Of a DNA stretch of 64,000 nt, positions 39,859-48,296 are shown piece by piece. A program made the position numbers and the translations under genes. The stretch comes from Planctomycetaceae bacterium. GTDB taxonomy: Bacteria > Planctomycetota > Planctomycetia > Pirellulales > PNKZ01. How positions within the stretch are numbered: position 1 is the first letter of the stretch; each line of letters starts with the position of its first letter. The stretch is from assembly GCA_016793115.1 (NCBI GenBank), contig JAEUIN010000197.1:1-64000 (forward strand), given 5' to 3'. Under the pieces are notes generated by a model. It worked only from the letters and a program-made list of their open reading frames with translations. It did no database searches and had not been told where the DNA came from.

Positions 39859-39908
39859 TTGGGCGCTCGGCGGCGGGAGTCGTCCACCGGGGGCGACGTT
39901 TACAAAAG

Positions 39909-40400
39909 CTATTCTGGACTAGCGCCCGGCGCCTGACGCCTGGCGCCTTTCTCATCCAGCATCGGCTCGAGCTCTTCGACGAACTCGCGAACGTCTTTAA
40001 ACTTCCGATAGACGCTCGCAAATCGCACGTACGCGATCTGGTCGAGTTTCCGCAGATGCTTCATCACGACTTCGCCGAGATCGTGGCTCGGAACTTCCGA
40101 CTCGTAGGACTTATAGACCTCGTCGACAATCGCGGTCACGGCCGCATCGATGTCGTCGTCGCCGATCGGTCGCTTCCAGCAGGCCTTCTCAAGCCCACGC
40201 TTGAGTTTCTCGCGCTCAAACGGCACGCGAATGCCGTCTTTCTTAACGACCTTGAGCGACATTTCCTCGACGCGCTCGTAGGTCGTGAACCGTCGTTTGC
40301 AGGCCAAACATTCGCGACGCCGGCGAATGGCCAAGCCCTCTTCGCTGGTGCGAGAGTCGATGACTCGATCATTGTCTGCGCGGCAGAAGGGGCAAATCAT
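39909..40400 (-). CDS. nrdR: Transcriptional repressor NrdR (ribonucleotide reductase regulator)
   Basis: A 163-residue protein from ATG 40400. A zinc ribbon (MICPFC, ..ECLACKRRF) starts it, followed by an ATP-cone domain (EEMSLKVVKKDGIRVPFE, KLKRGLEKAC, and HLRKLDQIAYVRFASVYRKFKD). NrdR binds NrdR boxes upstream of ribonucleotide reductase genes in response to ATP/dATP. The last 12 residues (GARRQAPGASPE) come from GC-rich imperfect repeats (GGCGCC units on the DNA) and are unlike other NrdR tails; the ordinary end would be around the LEPMLDE helix. Divergent from a CehA/McbA-like secreted-protein gene. No reductase gene is in the window. Confidence 0.92.
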   Translation of the reverse strand: MICPFCRADNDRVIDSRTSEEGLAIRRRRECLACKRRFTTYERVEEMSLKVVKKDGIRVPFEREKLKRGLEKACWKRPIGDDDIDAAVTAIVDEVYKSYESEVPSHDLGEVVMKHLRKLDQIAYVRFASVYRKFKDVREFVEELEPMLDEKGARRQAPGASPE

Positions 40401-40498
40401 GAAAACGGTTATACCGGATTTGCGGCAAAAAGCGAATCGCCGCGAGCGTGCTAGAGTTGGAAGTCGGCGAACGTAAAAACCTACCGAAGGCTCGACGC

Positions 40499-42034
40499 AT
40501 GTGGATGACAAGACGAATTGCGACCGCGGCGCTGCTTGCGACCGGCTCGTGTTTGCTCTTGGCAGACGTCGCCGCGGCGGCCGGCAAATTGAAGCTCTCG
40601 GTCGTCGATGCCGCGACCGGCAGGCCGCTCGCGTTTCGCTTGCATTTGCGCAACGAAAGGCAGATTCCGGTCAAAGTGCCGTCGGTACCGAATGGGCACG
40701 ACCACGCCTCCATCCCGGGCGCCGTGCAGTTGGAACTCTTTCGGGGCAATTACTTCTTCGATATTGAGCATGGGCCGGAATACCAAACGCGCAACGGTCA
40801 CTTCACGATCAACGACGGAGCCGACGACGAGAAGACGGTCGAATTGAAGCGAATCGTCGATATGCCGAAAGAATTCTGGTGGTCCGCCGACCTCGACGTT
40901 CGCCGCCCGCCGCGCGAACTCGAGACCGCCATGCTTGCCGACGACCTGCATCTGGTGCCGCTGACGACATGGACAAATCGCCGCTCGGATTGGACGAAGG
41001 CCAAGCCGCCTTCGGAACCGATCACCGCGTTCGACGACGACCGCTACTACCATTTGCTCGGCGGCGGCGACGATCGCGACGGCGGGCCGATCGGGCTCTT
41101 CAACCTGCCGCGAGTGCCGTCGCTCCCGGCGATCCCCAAGACGATCGTCGGGCTTACGCCGGCGCTGCGCGAGCTCAAAGCAACTAATGAAGAACTGTGG
41201 ATCGACATCGCTCAGCCGACCGCCTGGGACTTGCCCATCCTCGTCGGGCTCGGCTTGGCCGATTCCTATCGCGTGCTGCCGAGTTCGCTGGCCCGCGACA
41301 AAGTCGATGTCACGCCGTTTGGCAAGCCGTTTGATCGGAGCCTCTACGCAGGCCGCGACGGACCGACTCGATTTGCCTGCGACGTCTACTTTCATTTGCT
41401 GAATTGCGGCCTGAAAATCGTCCCTTCGGCCGGCTCGGGTTCGGGACTCGCACCGAATCCGATCGGCTACAACCGCGTGTACACGGCCGTGCAGCGATCG
41501 CAGCTCGACTATCGATCGTGGTGGGAGTATTACAAGCTCGGCCGCACGATGGTGACCAACGGGCCGATCTTGCAGCCGCGGGCCAACGCTATGCTGCCCG
41601 GCGCAACGTTCACGGCGAACGCCGGCGAAACTCTAACGCTCGATTTGCTGACGAACCTCACGACGCGCGACCCGATCGAGTATTTAGAAGTCGTGAAAGA
41701 CGGCAAAGTGCTGCATTCCGTGCGGCTCGCCGATTGGGCCAAGTCGGGGCACTTTCCGACGACGTCGTTCACCGAAAGCGGCTGGTGCTTGATCCGCGTC
41801 TTCGCGCTGCACAAGTCGACGGTTCGCGTGGCGATGACCGCGCCGTGGTATGTGGAAATCGGCGGCAAGCCGCGCGTGAGCAAGGCGTCGGCTCAGTTTT
41901 TCTTGGACTGGCTCGAAGAACGAGCCAAGATCCTACAGATCGCCGACGAGAAGGAACGCGCAGCCGCCGATGCGGCGATCGTCGAAGCGCGGGCCTTCTG
42001 GCAAAAGAAGATCGCCGAAGCGAACGCACCGTGA
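40499..42034 (+). CDS. Exported CehA/McbA-like family protein
   Basis: A 511-residue secreted protein. Start ATG at 40499 (AAGG 9 bp upstream) or at 40505; either gives the signal peptide RIATAALLATGSCLLLADVAAAA. After a small beta domain (LKLSVVDAATGRPLAF), the catalytic-like region includes WWSADLDVRR, LWIDIAQPTAWDLPILVGLGLADSY and SLYAGRDGPTRFACDVYFHLLN, followed by a C-terminal segment with SWWEYYKLGRTMVTNGPILQPRANAMLPGATFTANAG. I read this as the PHP-fold CehA/McbA-like family found widely in planctomycetes, but metal ligands are only partly recognisable, so it may be inactive or divergent. Substrate unknown. Confidence 0.6.
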   Translation: MWMTRRIATAALLATGSCLLLADVAAAAGKLKLSVVDAATGRPLAFRLHLRNERQIPVKVPSVPNGHDHASIPGAVQLELFRGNYFFDIEHGPEYQTRNGHFTINDGADDEKTVELKRIVDMPKEFWWSADLDVRRPPRELETAMLADDLHLVPLTTWTNRRSDWTKAKPPSEPITAFDDDRYYHLLGGGDDRDGGPIGLFNLPRVPSLPAIPKTIVGLTPALRELKATNEELWIDIAQPTAWDLPILVGLGLADSYRVLPSSLARDKVDVTPFGKPFDRSLYAGRDGPTRFACDVYFHLLNCGLKIVPSAGSGSGLAPNPIGYNRVYTAVQRSQLDYRSWWEYYKLGRTMVTNGPILQPRANAMLPGATFTANAGETLTLDLLTNLTTRDPIEYLEVVKDGKVLHSVRLADWAKSGHFPTTSFTESGWCLIRVFALHKSTVRVAMTAPWYVEIGGKPRVSKASAQFFLDWLEERAKILQIADEKERAAADAAIVEARAFWQKKIAEANAP

Positions 42035-42048
42035 GCCGACCTTCGCAG

Positions 42049-42975
42049 CTAAACTGGTTCCGGCGTCCAGCTTGGTAGCCGCTCGGCGATCTCTTGTCGC
42101 AGCGCGCCGAGCGCCTCGTCGCCGCCGCCCACATACGGCGGCAGCAAGCGCAGCGGGAACGACGGATCGTGCAAAGCCCACAGAACCTTGTCGTAGGCTC
42201 CGTCGATGCGCGGCTTGCCGACATGCCGAATGAGCGCCTCGGTCAAGTCTTCGATCTCGGCGAAGAGCGAGGCGACTTGAGCGATATCGCCGTGTTGAAA
42301 AGCCGCAAAGTATTCGCGGCAGCGGGCCGCGCTGATTGAGGAAATGCTCGTTAGAAGGCCGCAACGCTCCGCGGCCTTGGTGCCGGCGACCGTGGCCAGC
42401 CCTCGCTCGCTCACGAAGTGCGTCAGCGTCGGAGTCGCGGCGACGAGCGCGTTCAATTCGTCTCCCTTGAAGCCGGTGTTCTTCGTAGCGACGAGGTTGG
42501 CGTGCTCGGCGGCAAGCCGCGCATAGTCGTCGGGGGCGAGCAGTCGCTTGGTGCGAAGCAGGTTGTAGTGCAGGAAGCGGCAATTCGGGAATCGGCCGCA
42601 CGTTTCGCGGAAGAACGACGCCAGCTCCGCGTCGTCGAGCGCATGCCAGGCGGGGAGCGAAATCTGATAGTCGCGCACGCCGCGCTCGCTCCAGCGCTCG
42701 ATGCGTTCGACGACGTCCGTCGTCGAAAGACTAATCAGGCCGAGCATCGGATCGACGTCGAGCGTTCGGCACTCGTCGACGAACACGCCGGCGATTTCGT
42801 CGAACTGTCGATCCGTAACCGCGTACCCTTCACCGGCCGTGCCGAAGAGATAGAGATGCCGCGTCAGCGCACCGGCCAAGCTCCGCACCTGCCGCACGAA
42901 CGGTTCGACCAAAAACACGCCGCGTTCATCCCAAGGAACGACGCACGTGGCGAGAATGCAGGGATGCACGGACAA
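42049..42975 (-). CDS. DapA/NAL family lyase (dihydrodipicolinate synthase-like)
   Basis: A 308-residue TIM-barrel aldolase-family protein. GTAGEG at residues 45-50, Tyr137 in LHYNLLR and Schiff-base Lys165 in VATKNTG match the DapA/N-acetylneuraminate lyase catalytic set. The sequence otherwise is not close to DapA proper, and a keto-acid aldolase or lyase role is more likely than lysine biosynthesis. It is between the end of the CehA-like gene (convergent) and rpoN (same strand, 90 bp downstream). Family solid; substrate not. Confidence 0.82.
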   Translation of the reverse strand: MSVHPCILATCVVPWDERGVFLVEPFVRQVRSLAGALTRHLYLFGTAGEGYAVTDRQFDEIAGVFVDECRTLDVDPMLGLISLSTTDVVERIERWSERGVRDYQISLPAWHALDDAELASFFRETCGRFPNCRFLHYNLLRTKRLLAPDDYARLAAEHANLVATKNTGFKGDELNALVAATPTLTHFVSERGLATVAGTKAAERCGLLTSISSISAARCREYFAAFQHGDIAQVASLFAEIEDLTEALIRHVGKPRIDGAYDKVLWALHDPSFPLRLLPPYVGGGDEALGALRQEIAERLPSWTPEPV

Positions 42976-43064
42976 CTCCGCATGAAGCGAGGAAAGGTGA
43001 AGGCGAGTGCGGGAAAAATCTTACTTCCGCGCTCCTCGCTCCGCATTCCTCGTTGCCGCCGCGT

Positions 43065-44540
43065 CTACTCCGTCCAAACCCGTCGTTCGCGCGAGCTCGG
43101 GATCTTCATGATCTTGCGGTATTTCGTCACGGTGCGCCGCGCCACGGTCATGCCGTGTTTGCCGAGTTCGGCGACAAGGTCGTCGTCGGACAGCGGATGC
43201 TGCTTGTCTTCCTTGTCGATGATTTCCTGCAGCTTGATCCGTACCGTGTCCCACGACACTTCTTCGCCCGCCGCCGTCGTCGTACCGCCGGCGAAGAAAC
43301 GCTTCAGCGGAAAAATGCCGCGCGGCGTTTGAATCCATTTGTCGTCGACGGCGCGGGAGACCGTGGTGACGTGAACGCCGACCTTATCGGCGATTTGCTG
43401 CATCTTCAGCGGCTCGAGAAACTCCGGGCCCTTGATCAGGAACTGCGTCTGATGATCGACGATGGCCTGCGCGACGCGCGTGAGCGTATTGCGGCGCTGT
43501 TCGATCGATTCAATTAGCCACTGGGCCGCGTTGAGCTTGCGCTTGATCCATTCCTTTTCTTGATCGGTCACGCCGCGCTCAAGCATCTTGCGATAGTAGC
43601 CGGAAATGTGCAGGCTCGGCACGCGGCCGTCTTCCAGCCGCACCTTATAGACGCCGTGCTCGTCGACGTCGAGAAATACGTCCGGCGTCACGGTCGGCGC
43701 ATGCACGTCGCTGAACGCCGCGCCCGGTTTCGGGTTCAGCTTCCGCAGCTCGTGCATCGTCTCTTGGATCAGTTCGAGCGAGTAGCCCGTCTTCTTTTGG
43801 ATCGCGGGCAAGCGGTTGTGCTCGAGATCTTCCAAGTGGTTTGAGATCAGCACCCGCATTTGTTCATAAAGATGCGTGCCGGGCATCAACTGCAGAAGCA
43901 GGCATTCCTTTAGGTTGCGCGCCCCGACGCCGGGCGGGTCGAGCTTTTGGATCAGAGCCAAGGCCTTTTGGGCCAGGGCGATCTCGCCGCTGCCGGCCGA
44001 CAGATCGACCAGGTCTTCGAGCCGGCCGGTCAGGTAGCCGTTGGGGTCGAGGTTGTAGATGATCCGCTCGGCCATTTGGCGCATCGGCTCGTCGAGTTCA
44101 TACCAGCCGAGTTGTTCGACGAGATAGTCGGAGAGCGTCTGCGGCTTCGACTCCATGTTGGCGATCGCGTCGTGGCGGCGATCGTCTTCCTCGGCCATGC
44201 GGTTGCTCGACATCCGCGGCCGCTCGTCGTAGTCTTGCGACCAGTCGTCGCCGAGATTCTCGAGCCGTTCGAAATCGTCGGCGTTGTTCTTGGTCTCGTC
44301 GACGACGAGCTCTTTTTCTTCACTCGTCTTGGCGTCGGCGCTTTCGCGCTCGGCCTGTTCTTCGGGGAGATCCGGGTCTTCCTCGCGCATTTCGAGGATC
44401 GGATTCTCTTGCAGCTCTTGCTCGATTCGCTCTTCGAGAGCTTGAATCGGCAACTGCAGGATCTCCATCGACTGAATCATGCGCGGCGCCAGAATTTGCT
44501 TCTGGACCTGCCGCATCTCTTGGCCGAAGGAAAGACGCAT
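43065..44540 (-). CDS. rpoN: RNA polymerase sigma-54 factor
   Basis: A 491-residue sigma-54. The N-terminal region I is rich in Gln and Leu (LAPRMIQSMEILQLPIQALEERIEQELQENP) as needed for activator response; a long acidic region II (DPDLPEEQAERESADA) follows; the core-binding and helix-turn-helix parts are present; and the RpoN box VARRTVTKYRKIMKIPSSRERR near the C-terminus recognises the -24 element. ATG at 44540 gives the standard beginning (MRLSFGQEM); a longer frame reaches 44657 without character. It sits downstream of recR on the same strand. No activator gene is adjacent. Confidence 0.96.
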   Translation of the reverse strand: MRLSFGQEMRQVQKQILAPRMIQSMEILQLPIQALEERIEQELQENPILEMREEDPDLPEEQAERESADAKTSEEKELVVDETKNNADDFERLENLGDDWSQDYDERPRMSSNRMAEEDDRRHDAIANMESKPQTLSDYLVEQLGWYELDEPMRQMAERIIYNLDPNGYLTGRLEDLVDLSAGSGEIALAQKALALIQKLDPPGVGARNLKECLLLQLMPGTHLYEQMRVLISNHLEDLEHNRLPAIQKKTGYSLELIQETMHELRKLNPKPGAAFSDVHAPTVTPDVFLDVDEHGVYKVRLEDGRVPSLHISGYYRKMLERGVTDQEKEWIKRKLNAAQWLIESIEQRRNTLTRVAQAIVDHQTQFLIKGPEFLEPLKMQQIADKVGVHVTTVSRAVDDKWIQTPRGIFPLKRFFAGGTTTAAGEEVSWDTVRIKLQEIIDKEDKQHPLSDDDLVAELGKHGMTVARRTVTKYRKIMKIPSSRERRVWTE

Positions 44541-44657
44541 GAAGATTGTCGTTCGGGGTCGAAGTTCAGTGTTCAGGGTTCGAAAACCCCGTGTGCCGAG
44601 AGGCGCACGATTTGCTGCCGCCCTCTGTATAGCAAACGTCGGACCAAAATAGCGCAA

Positions 44658-45257
44658 TTAAAATTTCTGCCGGCCCGTCAAAGCGTCGGCCAAAATTTCC
44701 TTGTTAGCAAATTCTAGCACGCTGCCGGTCGTAAGCCCGCGGGCCAAGCGGGTTATTTCCACGGGAAAATCAGCTAACCGATGCGAAATGTAGAGGGCCG
44801 TGCCGTCGCCCTCGAGCGTGGGATTCGTCGCCATAATCACTTCCCGCGTTTTCCCCTCGCCCACCCGTTCGACCAAACGATCGATCGTAAGTTGATCAGG
44901 CCCGATCCCCTCTAACGGGGCGATTCGCCCGAGCAGAACATGATAGAGCCCGCGATAAGTGCCCGCCTGCTCCAAGGCAATTAGGTCGCGGGGTTGTTCG
45001 ACGATGCAGATCTGCGAGACGTCGCGGCGCGGGTCGTCGCAGATGGCGCACGTTTCCGTTTCCGACAGGTTGTAGCAGTTTTTGCAGTACCGCACGTTTT
45101 CCTTCACGGCGCGGATGGCTTCGGCCAAGGCCAGGGCTTCAGCCTTGTGAACGCGCAACACGTGATAGGTCAGTCGCTCGGCCGATTTCTTGCCGATGCC
45201 GGGGAGCTTGTTGAACTCTTCGATCAGCCGAGTGACCGATTGGGAAATTTGACTCAC
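44658..45257 (-). CDS. recR: Recombination mediator protein RecR
   Basis: A 199-residue RecR. It starts with the helix-hairpin-helix [15 protein letters not shown], then a C4 zinc finger ([16 protein letters not shown], with the four Cys spaced 2 and 9-2), a TOPRIM domain ([25 protein letters not shown]) and a final Walker-like segment. RecR loads RecA with RecFO at gaps. The frame allows a GTG at 45266, but a GGAG lies 6 bp before the GTG at 45257, which also gives the usual length (201 in E. coli), so I chose that one. It is the last of the ffs-dnaX-recR order, 247 bp from dnaX. Confidence 0.95.
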   Translation of the reverse strand: MSQISQSVTRLIEEFNKLPGIGKKSAERLTYHVLRVHKAEALALAEAIRAVKENVRYCKNCYNLSETETCAICDDPRRDVSQICIVEQPRDLIALEQAGTYRGLYHVLLGRIAPLEGIGPDQLTIDRLVERVGEGKTREVIMATNPTLEGDGTALYISHRLADFPVEITRLARGLTTGSVLEFANKEILADALTGRQKF

Positions 45258-45465
45258 ACGCGACACTCCGTTGCGGCGGACACTGCGAGAAGTGCGATCC
45301 GACGATCATTCTACGCGAGAAGCCGAATTGCGGCACGCCTATTTGGCGGCGGCGATCAGACGTCGCTGCGTTGAGACCGATCCGTGCGGCTCGGTGCCGG
45401 CGACCGGTTCGACGATGGAGCGCAAGTGACTCGCTGCGCTTCTAAAGTACGCGATGCGACAGTCC

Positions 45466-45487
45466 GGAACGCCGCGGAGGGCGTTCC
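45466..45487. repeat. Short inverted repeat GGAACGCC/GGCGTTCC
   Basis: GGAACGCC (45466-45473), six bases GCGGAG, then GGCGTTCC (45480-45487). It lies in the 247-bp gap between recR and dnaX and shares GGAACGCCGCGGAG with the repeat at 35193-35206. It looks like one copy of a dispersed palindromic family. Confidence 0.55.
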
Positions 45488-45504
45488 CTACATTGAACCG
45501 TCGA

Positions 45505-47346
45505 CTACGCTTCGTCGTCGACGCGCAAGGGGCGGGCGTCGAACATTTCGAGCGCTTTTTTGACGAACGGTTGCAGCGTCTTTTCCCGGATGCGTTCATG
45601 CTGCGAAGGGCCTTTCACTTGAGCCTGCTTCACGGCGACCGGATCGTCGATCACGTTGAATTCGATCTTCAGCGGCGCTCCGGCCGCTTCGCTCACCGCT
45701 TGCGTCAGCCGGGCGAGTTGCTCAGGCCGCTCGCAAAAATTCTTCGACGGCGTGTAACGCTTCGTGAACGTGACGATCAGCCGGTTCGGTGCGGCGAACG
45801 CGATTCGTTCGCACATGCCGGCCTGATCGGCGAGCATGTCGTGAAACGAGCTGAGCCCGTCGCGCCAAGCGGCTTTGATTTGATTGTCGTCGAGCGCCAC
45901 GGCGGCCATCGGCTCGGACCGCGGGCCCGTCTCCGCGCGCGGTTCGTCGCGAGCCGGCGCGGCCGTGGCGCGTTCACTTATCGCCGGCGGGGCGACGTTT
46001 TTTTTTAAGGCGTCCGCCGATTCCGCAGCGAGGGAACCGGCGGCCGTCGAACGTTCGGCGGGCGGCGTGGGGGACGCGATCTTGGGCGGCGGCGGCGCGG
46101 CCGCGAGCGATGGAGCCGCCGATCGCGGCGCAGGCGCCGATGACTGGCCGGCCGGCAGTTCGCCGGATTTCAACGTGGCGACGAGATCGGAAAGCGCGTC
46201 CAAGTCGTCGAGTGCGCAGATGCGCACCAGCGCGATTTCCACGACCGTGCGGCCATGCGTCGTTTGCTTGAGCCGCCAAGCCGCTTGTTCGGCGATTTCG
46301 AGCATCGCCAAGAGCGTCTGCACGCCGATTTGCGGGCCGGTTTGGGCCACCTGCTCGGCGCGGCTCGGCGTGACGTAGAGAAACGCCGTCGGCGGACAGC
46401 CGACCGCCGCGGCCAACAGGTCGCGCAGATAGCCCATCAACTGGTCGAGCAACTGGCCGACGTCGACTCCTTGGTTCACGGCGCCGTCAATTTCGCCGAG
46501 CGCCGCCGCGGCGTTGCGCGACGTGAGGGCGTCGACCAAGGCGATCAGCCGCGTATCGGCCGCAATTCCCAACAGCCGTTGCACGTCGTCGACGGTGACC
46601 GTCTTGCCGCCGGCGGCGAGAATCTGCTCGAGCAGCGATTGGCTGTCGCGCATCGAACCGGCCGCGCGGCGCGCCAAGAGTTCGATTGCTTCGCCGTCCA
46701 TTTCGACCCCTTCGGCGACGGCGATTTGGCGGAGCCGCTCGGCGATCGTGCCGGTTTCGATGCCCGCGAAGTCGAACCGCTGGCAGCGCGAGAGGATCGT
46801 GATCGGAATCTTTTCCGGCTCGGTCGTGCAAAAGATGAACTTCACATGCTCGGGCGGCTCTTCGAGCGTCTTGAGCAACGCGTTGAACGCGTCGCGCGAG
46901 AGCATGTGGACTTCGTCGATAATGTAGATCTTGAAGCGCGCCCGGCTCGGGCGAACGTTGACGTTCTGCCTGAGCTGGCGAATGTCGTCGATACCGCGGT
47001 TGCTGGCGCCGTCGATTTCGATGACGTCGACGTCGTCGCCCGCGGTGATGCTGCGACAGATGTCGCACTCGTTGCAGGGGGTGTCGGTCGGACCGTTTAC
47101 GCAGTTCAGAGCCTTGGCGAAGATGCGGGCCGTCGATGTTTTGCCGACCCCGCGAGCGCCGGTGAACAGATAGGCGTGGCCGACGCGGTGCGAATGGATC
47201 GCCCCGGAAAGGGCCTGGGCGACGTGCTGCTGCCCGACGAGTTCGGCAAACGCCTGCGGCCGATAGCGGCGGGCGACGACGACATATTCGGAAGGCCCGG
47301 CCGCTGCCGGGACGGCGTCGTCGTTAGTCTGAAGAGCATCGGCCAT
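45505..47346 (-). CDS. dnaX: DNA polymerase III subunit tau (gamma/tau)
   Basis: A 613-residue clamp-loader ATPase. Walker A GARGVGKTSTAR, zinc-binding cysteines in the CVNGPTDTPCNECDIC region (residues about 66-81), DVIEIDGASNRGID, Walker B IYIIDEVHML, sensor-1 FCTTEPEKIP and Arg finger RCQRFDF are all present. Domain III follows, then an Ala/Pro-rich linker (about 380-490) and a C-terminal region that in E. coli binds DnaB and alpha. At codons 447-450 lies a run of nine A on the coding strand (45998-46006), TTA AAA AAA AAC; one inserted base would stop after about 457 residues and one lost base after about 455, close to the E. coli and Thermus gamma form. Its start is 100 bp from the SRP RNA gene. 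Confidence 0.96.
   Translation of the reverse strand: MADALQTNDDAVPAAAGPSEYVVVARRYRPQAFAELVGQQHVAQALSGAIHSHRVGHAYLFTGARGVGKTSTARIFAKALNCVNGPTDTPCNECDICRSITAGDDVDVIEIDGASNRGIDDIRQLRQNVNVRPSRARFKIYIIDEVHMLSRDAFNALLKTLEEPPEHVKFIFCTTEPEKIPITILSRCQRFDFAGIETGTIAERLRQIAVAEGVEMDGEAIELLARRAAGSMRDSQSLLEQILAAGGKTVTVDDVQRLLGIAADTRLIALVDALTSRNAAAALGEIDGAVNQGVDVGQLLDQLMGYLRDLLAAAVGCPPTAFLYVTPSRAEQVAQTGPQIGVQTLLAMLEIAEQAAWRLKQTTHGRTVVEIALVRICALDDLDALSDLVATLKSGELPAGQSSAPAPRSAAPSLAAAPPPPKIASPTPPAERSTAAGSLAAESADALKKNVAPPAISERATAAPARDEPRAETGPRSEPMAAVALDDNQIKAAWRDGLSSFHDMLADQAGMCERIAFAAPNRLIVTFTKRYTPSKNFCERPEQLARLTQAVSEAAGAPLKIEFNVIDDPVAVKQAQVKGPSQHERIREKTLQPFVKKALEMFDARPLRVDDEA
45998..46006 (-). other. Nine-A slippery run in dnaX
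   Basis: A mononucleotide run (nine T on the plus strand, nine A on the coding minus strand) at codons 448-450. In Thermus, an A9 run in dnaX causes transcriptional slippage to make the gamma subunit. Here both alternative frames reach a stop 8-10 codons after the run: TAA (8 A) or TGA at 45974 (10 A), the latter with the sequence LKKKRRPAGDK. Position and outcome fit the same device. No conserved hairpin was looked for beyond what is visible. Confidence 0.6.
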
Positions 47347-47447
47347 GGTTTCGACTAAGGCTGAAGGAAACCGGCGGAAGGAGGAAGGGAGCCCGACCGA
47401 TTCAGCCTTCAGCCTTCACACTTCAGCCTTGCCGAGCGACGGCCATC

Positions 47448-47543
47448 GATGAGAGACCCACCGCACCTGAAGCTGACCGCTTATGGCTGCTGGATTTCTC
47501 CCCTGACCAGGTTCGCAGGGCCCCACTGCAGGGGTCTCTCATC
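47448..47543 (-). ncRNA. ffs: Signal recognition particle RNA (small 4.5S-type)
   Basis: About 96 nt on the minus strand, a hairpin closed by GATGAGAGACCC/GGGTCTCTCATC (47448-47459 and 47532-47543). The conserved domain IV core is at 47485-47508; on the RNA it reads GGUCAGG, then GGAGAAAUCC, then AGCAGCC. This has the same length as the E. coli core GGUCAGG-N10-AGCAGCC, with GAAA as tetraloop in place of GGAA and with the closing GGA/UCC pairs changed together. The asymmetric loop that binds Ffh is therefore intact. It lies directly upstream of dnaX on the same strand, a typical ffs position. The rest of the arm is GC-rich and pairs plausibly. Confidence 0.9.
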
Positions 47544-47691
47544 CATGGTCGTCGCGGGTGAATAGACCACTGTACCCGGCGAAGGGCGGGGCGTCAAAAG
47601 GGGTGATTCAGGCGGCCGGCCGAGTGTTGCTTTCGCCTCTAAGATTATTCGCTCGTCCGATAACGCCCGCCATGTTTCTTCGGAGTCGTTG

Positions 47692-48183
47692 ATGTCCGCT
47701 AAAGAGCGTTTGCGCAATCAGTTGGTCAGTGCCCGCGAGTATAGCAAGTCGCTGTTGGCCGACTTTCGTACGCCCGAGCAATGGACGCATCAGGTGCATC
47801 CGCACGCCAACCACGCGCTCTGGTTCGCCGGACACATGGCAATGACGGACAACTATTGGATTTCAACGGTCGCGCCGGAAAAAGTCTTTCAGCGGCCGGA
47901 CTTCGAAAAAGCGTTCGGCACCGGCTCGCAGCCGACGAGCAACCCGGCCGACTATCCCGCGGCCGACGAAGTGCTGCGGGTGATGGACGAGCGGCGGGCC
48001 ACGCTGTTGGGCGTGCTCGACGGGCTCGACGAAGTCGACTTGCAGAAGCCGCTGCCGAAGGGGTCGCCGGAGTTTCTGCGCGACGTCGGCTCGGTGTTCG
48101 AGACAGCCGTGTGGCACGAAGGGCTCCACAGCGGGCAACTTTCGGTCGCTCGTCGCGCGATGGGGCACAAGCCGGTGATGTAA
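47692..48183 (+). CDS. DinB-like family protein (DUF664-type)
   Basis: A 163-residue protein of the DinB/YfiT helical-bundle family, with ATG at 47692 (GGAG 7 bp upstream). The metal-binding histidines lie in HANHALWFAGHMA (near residue 40) and VWHEGLHSGQLSVARR (near 145), the usual two H plus H pattern of DinB_2. These proteins are thought to be thiol- or metal-dependent transferases; no substrate is known. It is divergent from ffs and dnaX and convergent with the DtxR-type regulator. The palindromic repeat at 48202 follows its stop. Confidence 0.82.
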   Translation: MSAKERLRNQLVSAREYSKSLLADFRTPEQWTHQVHPHANHALWFAGHMAMTDNYWISTVAPEKVFQRPDFEKAFGTGSQPTSNPADYPAADEVLRVMDERRATLLGVLDGLDEVDLQKPLPKGSPEFLRDVGSVFETAVWHEGLHSGQLSVARRAMGHKPVM

Positions 48184-48201
48184 GCAGGACGAGTCGAATT
48201 G

Positions 48202-48282
48202 GCGAGCGGCGGGGTTTATCCCCGCCGTCTGGAAATCAACGTCGGTCAAAAACAGGCGGCGGAGATAAACCCCGCCGCTCGC
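48202..48282. repeat. Paired copies of a 29-bp palindromic repeat in inverted orientation
   Basis: Left copy 48202-48230 begins GCGAGCGGCGGGG and contains GGCGGGG-TTTAT-CCCCGCC, a hairpin; right copy 48254-48282 is its reverse complement with two mismatches, 23 bp away. A third copy lies at 52655-52683 in another intergenic spot, so it is a dispersed repeat, similar to REP elements. It lies between two convergent genes and may also stop transcription. Confidence 0.75.
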
Positions 48283-48296
48283 TTGGACGATTACAA

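Noticed and set aside
45505..47346. dnaX as a frameshifted pseudogene because of the A9 run
   Set aside because: The full 613-codon frame is open and all clamp-loader motifs are present, so the run is a site for slippage rather than damage.
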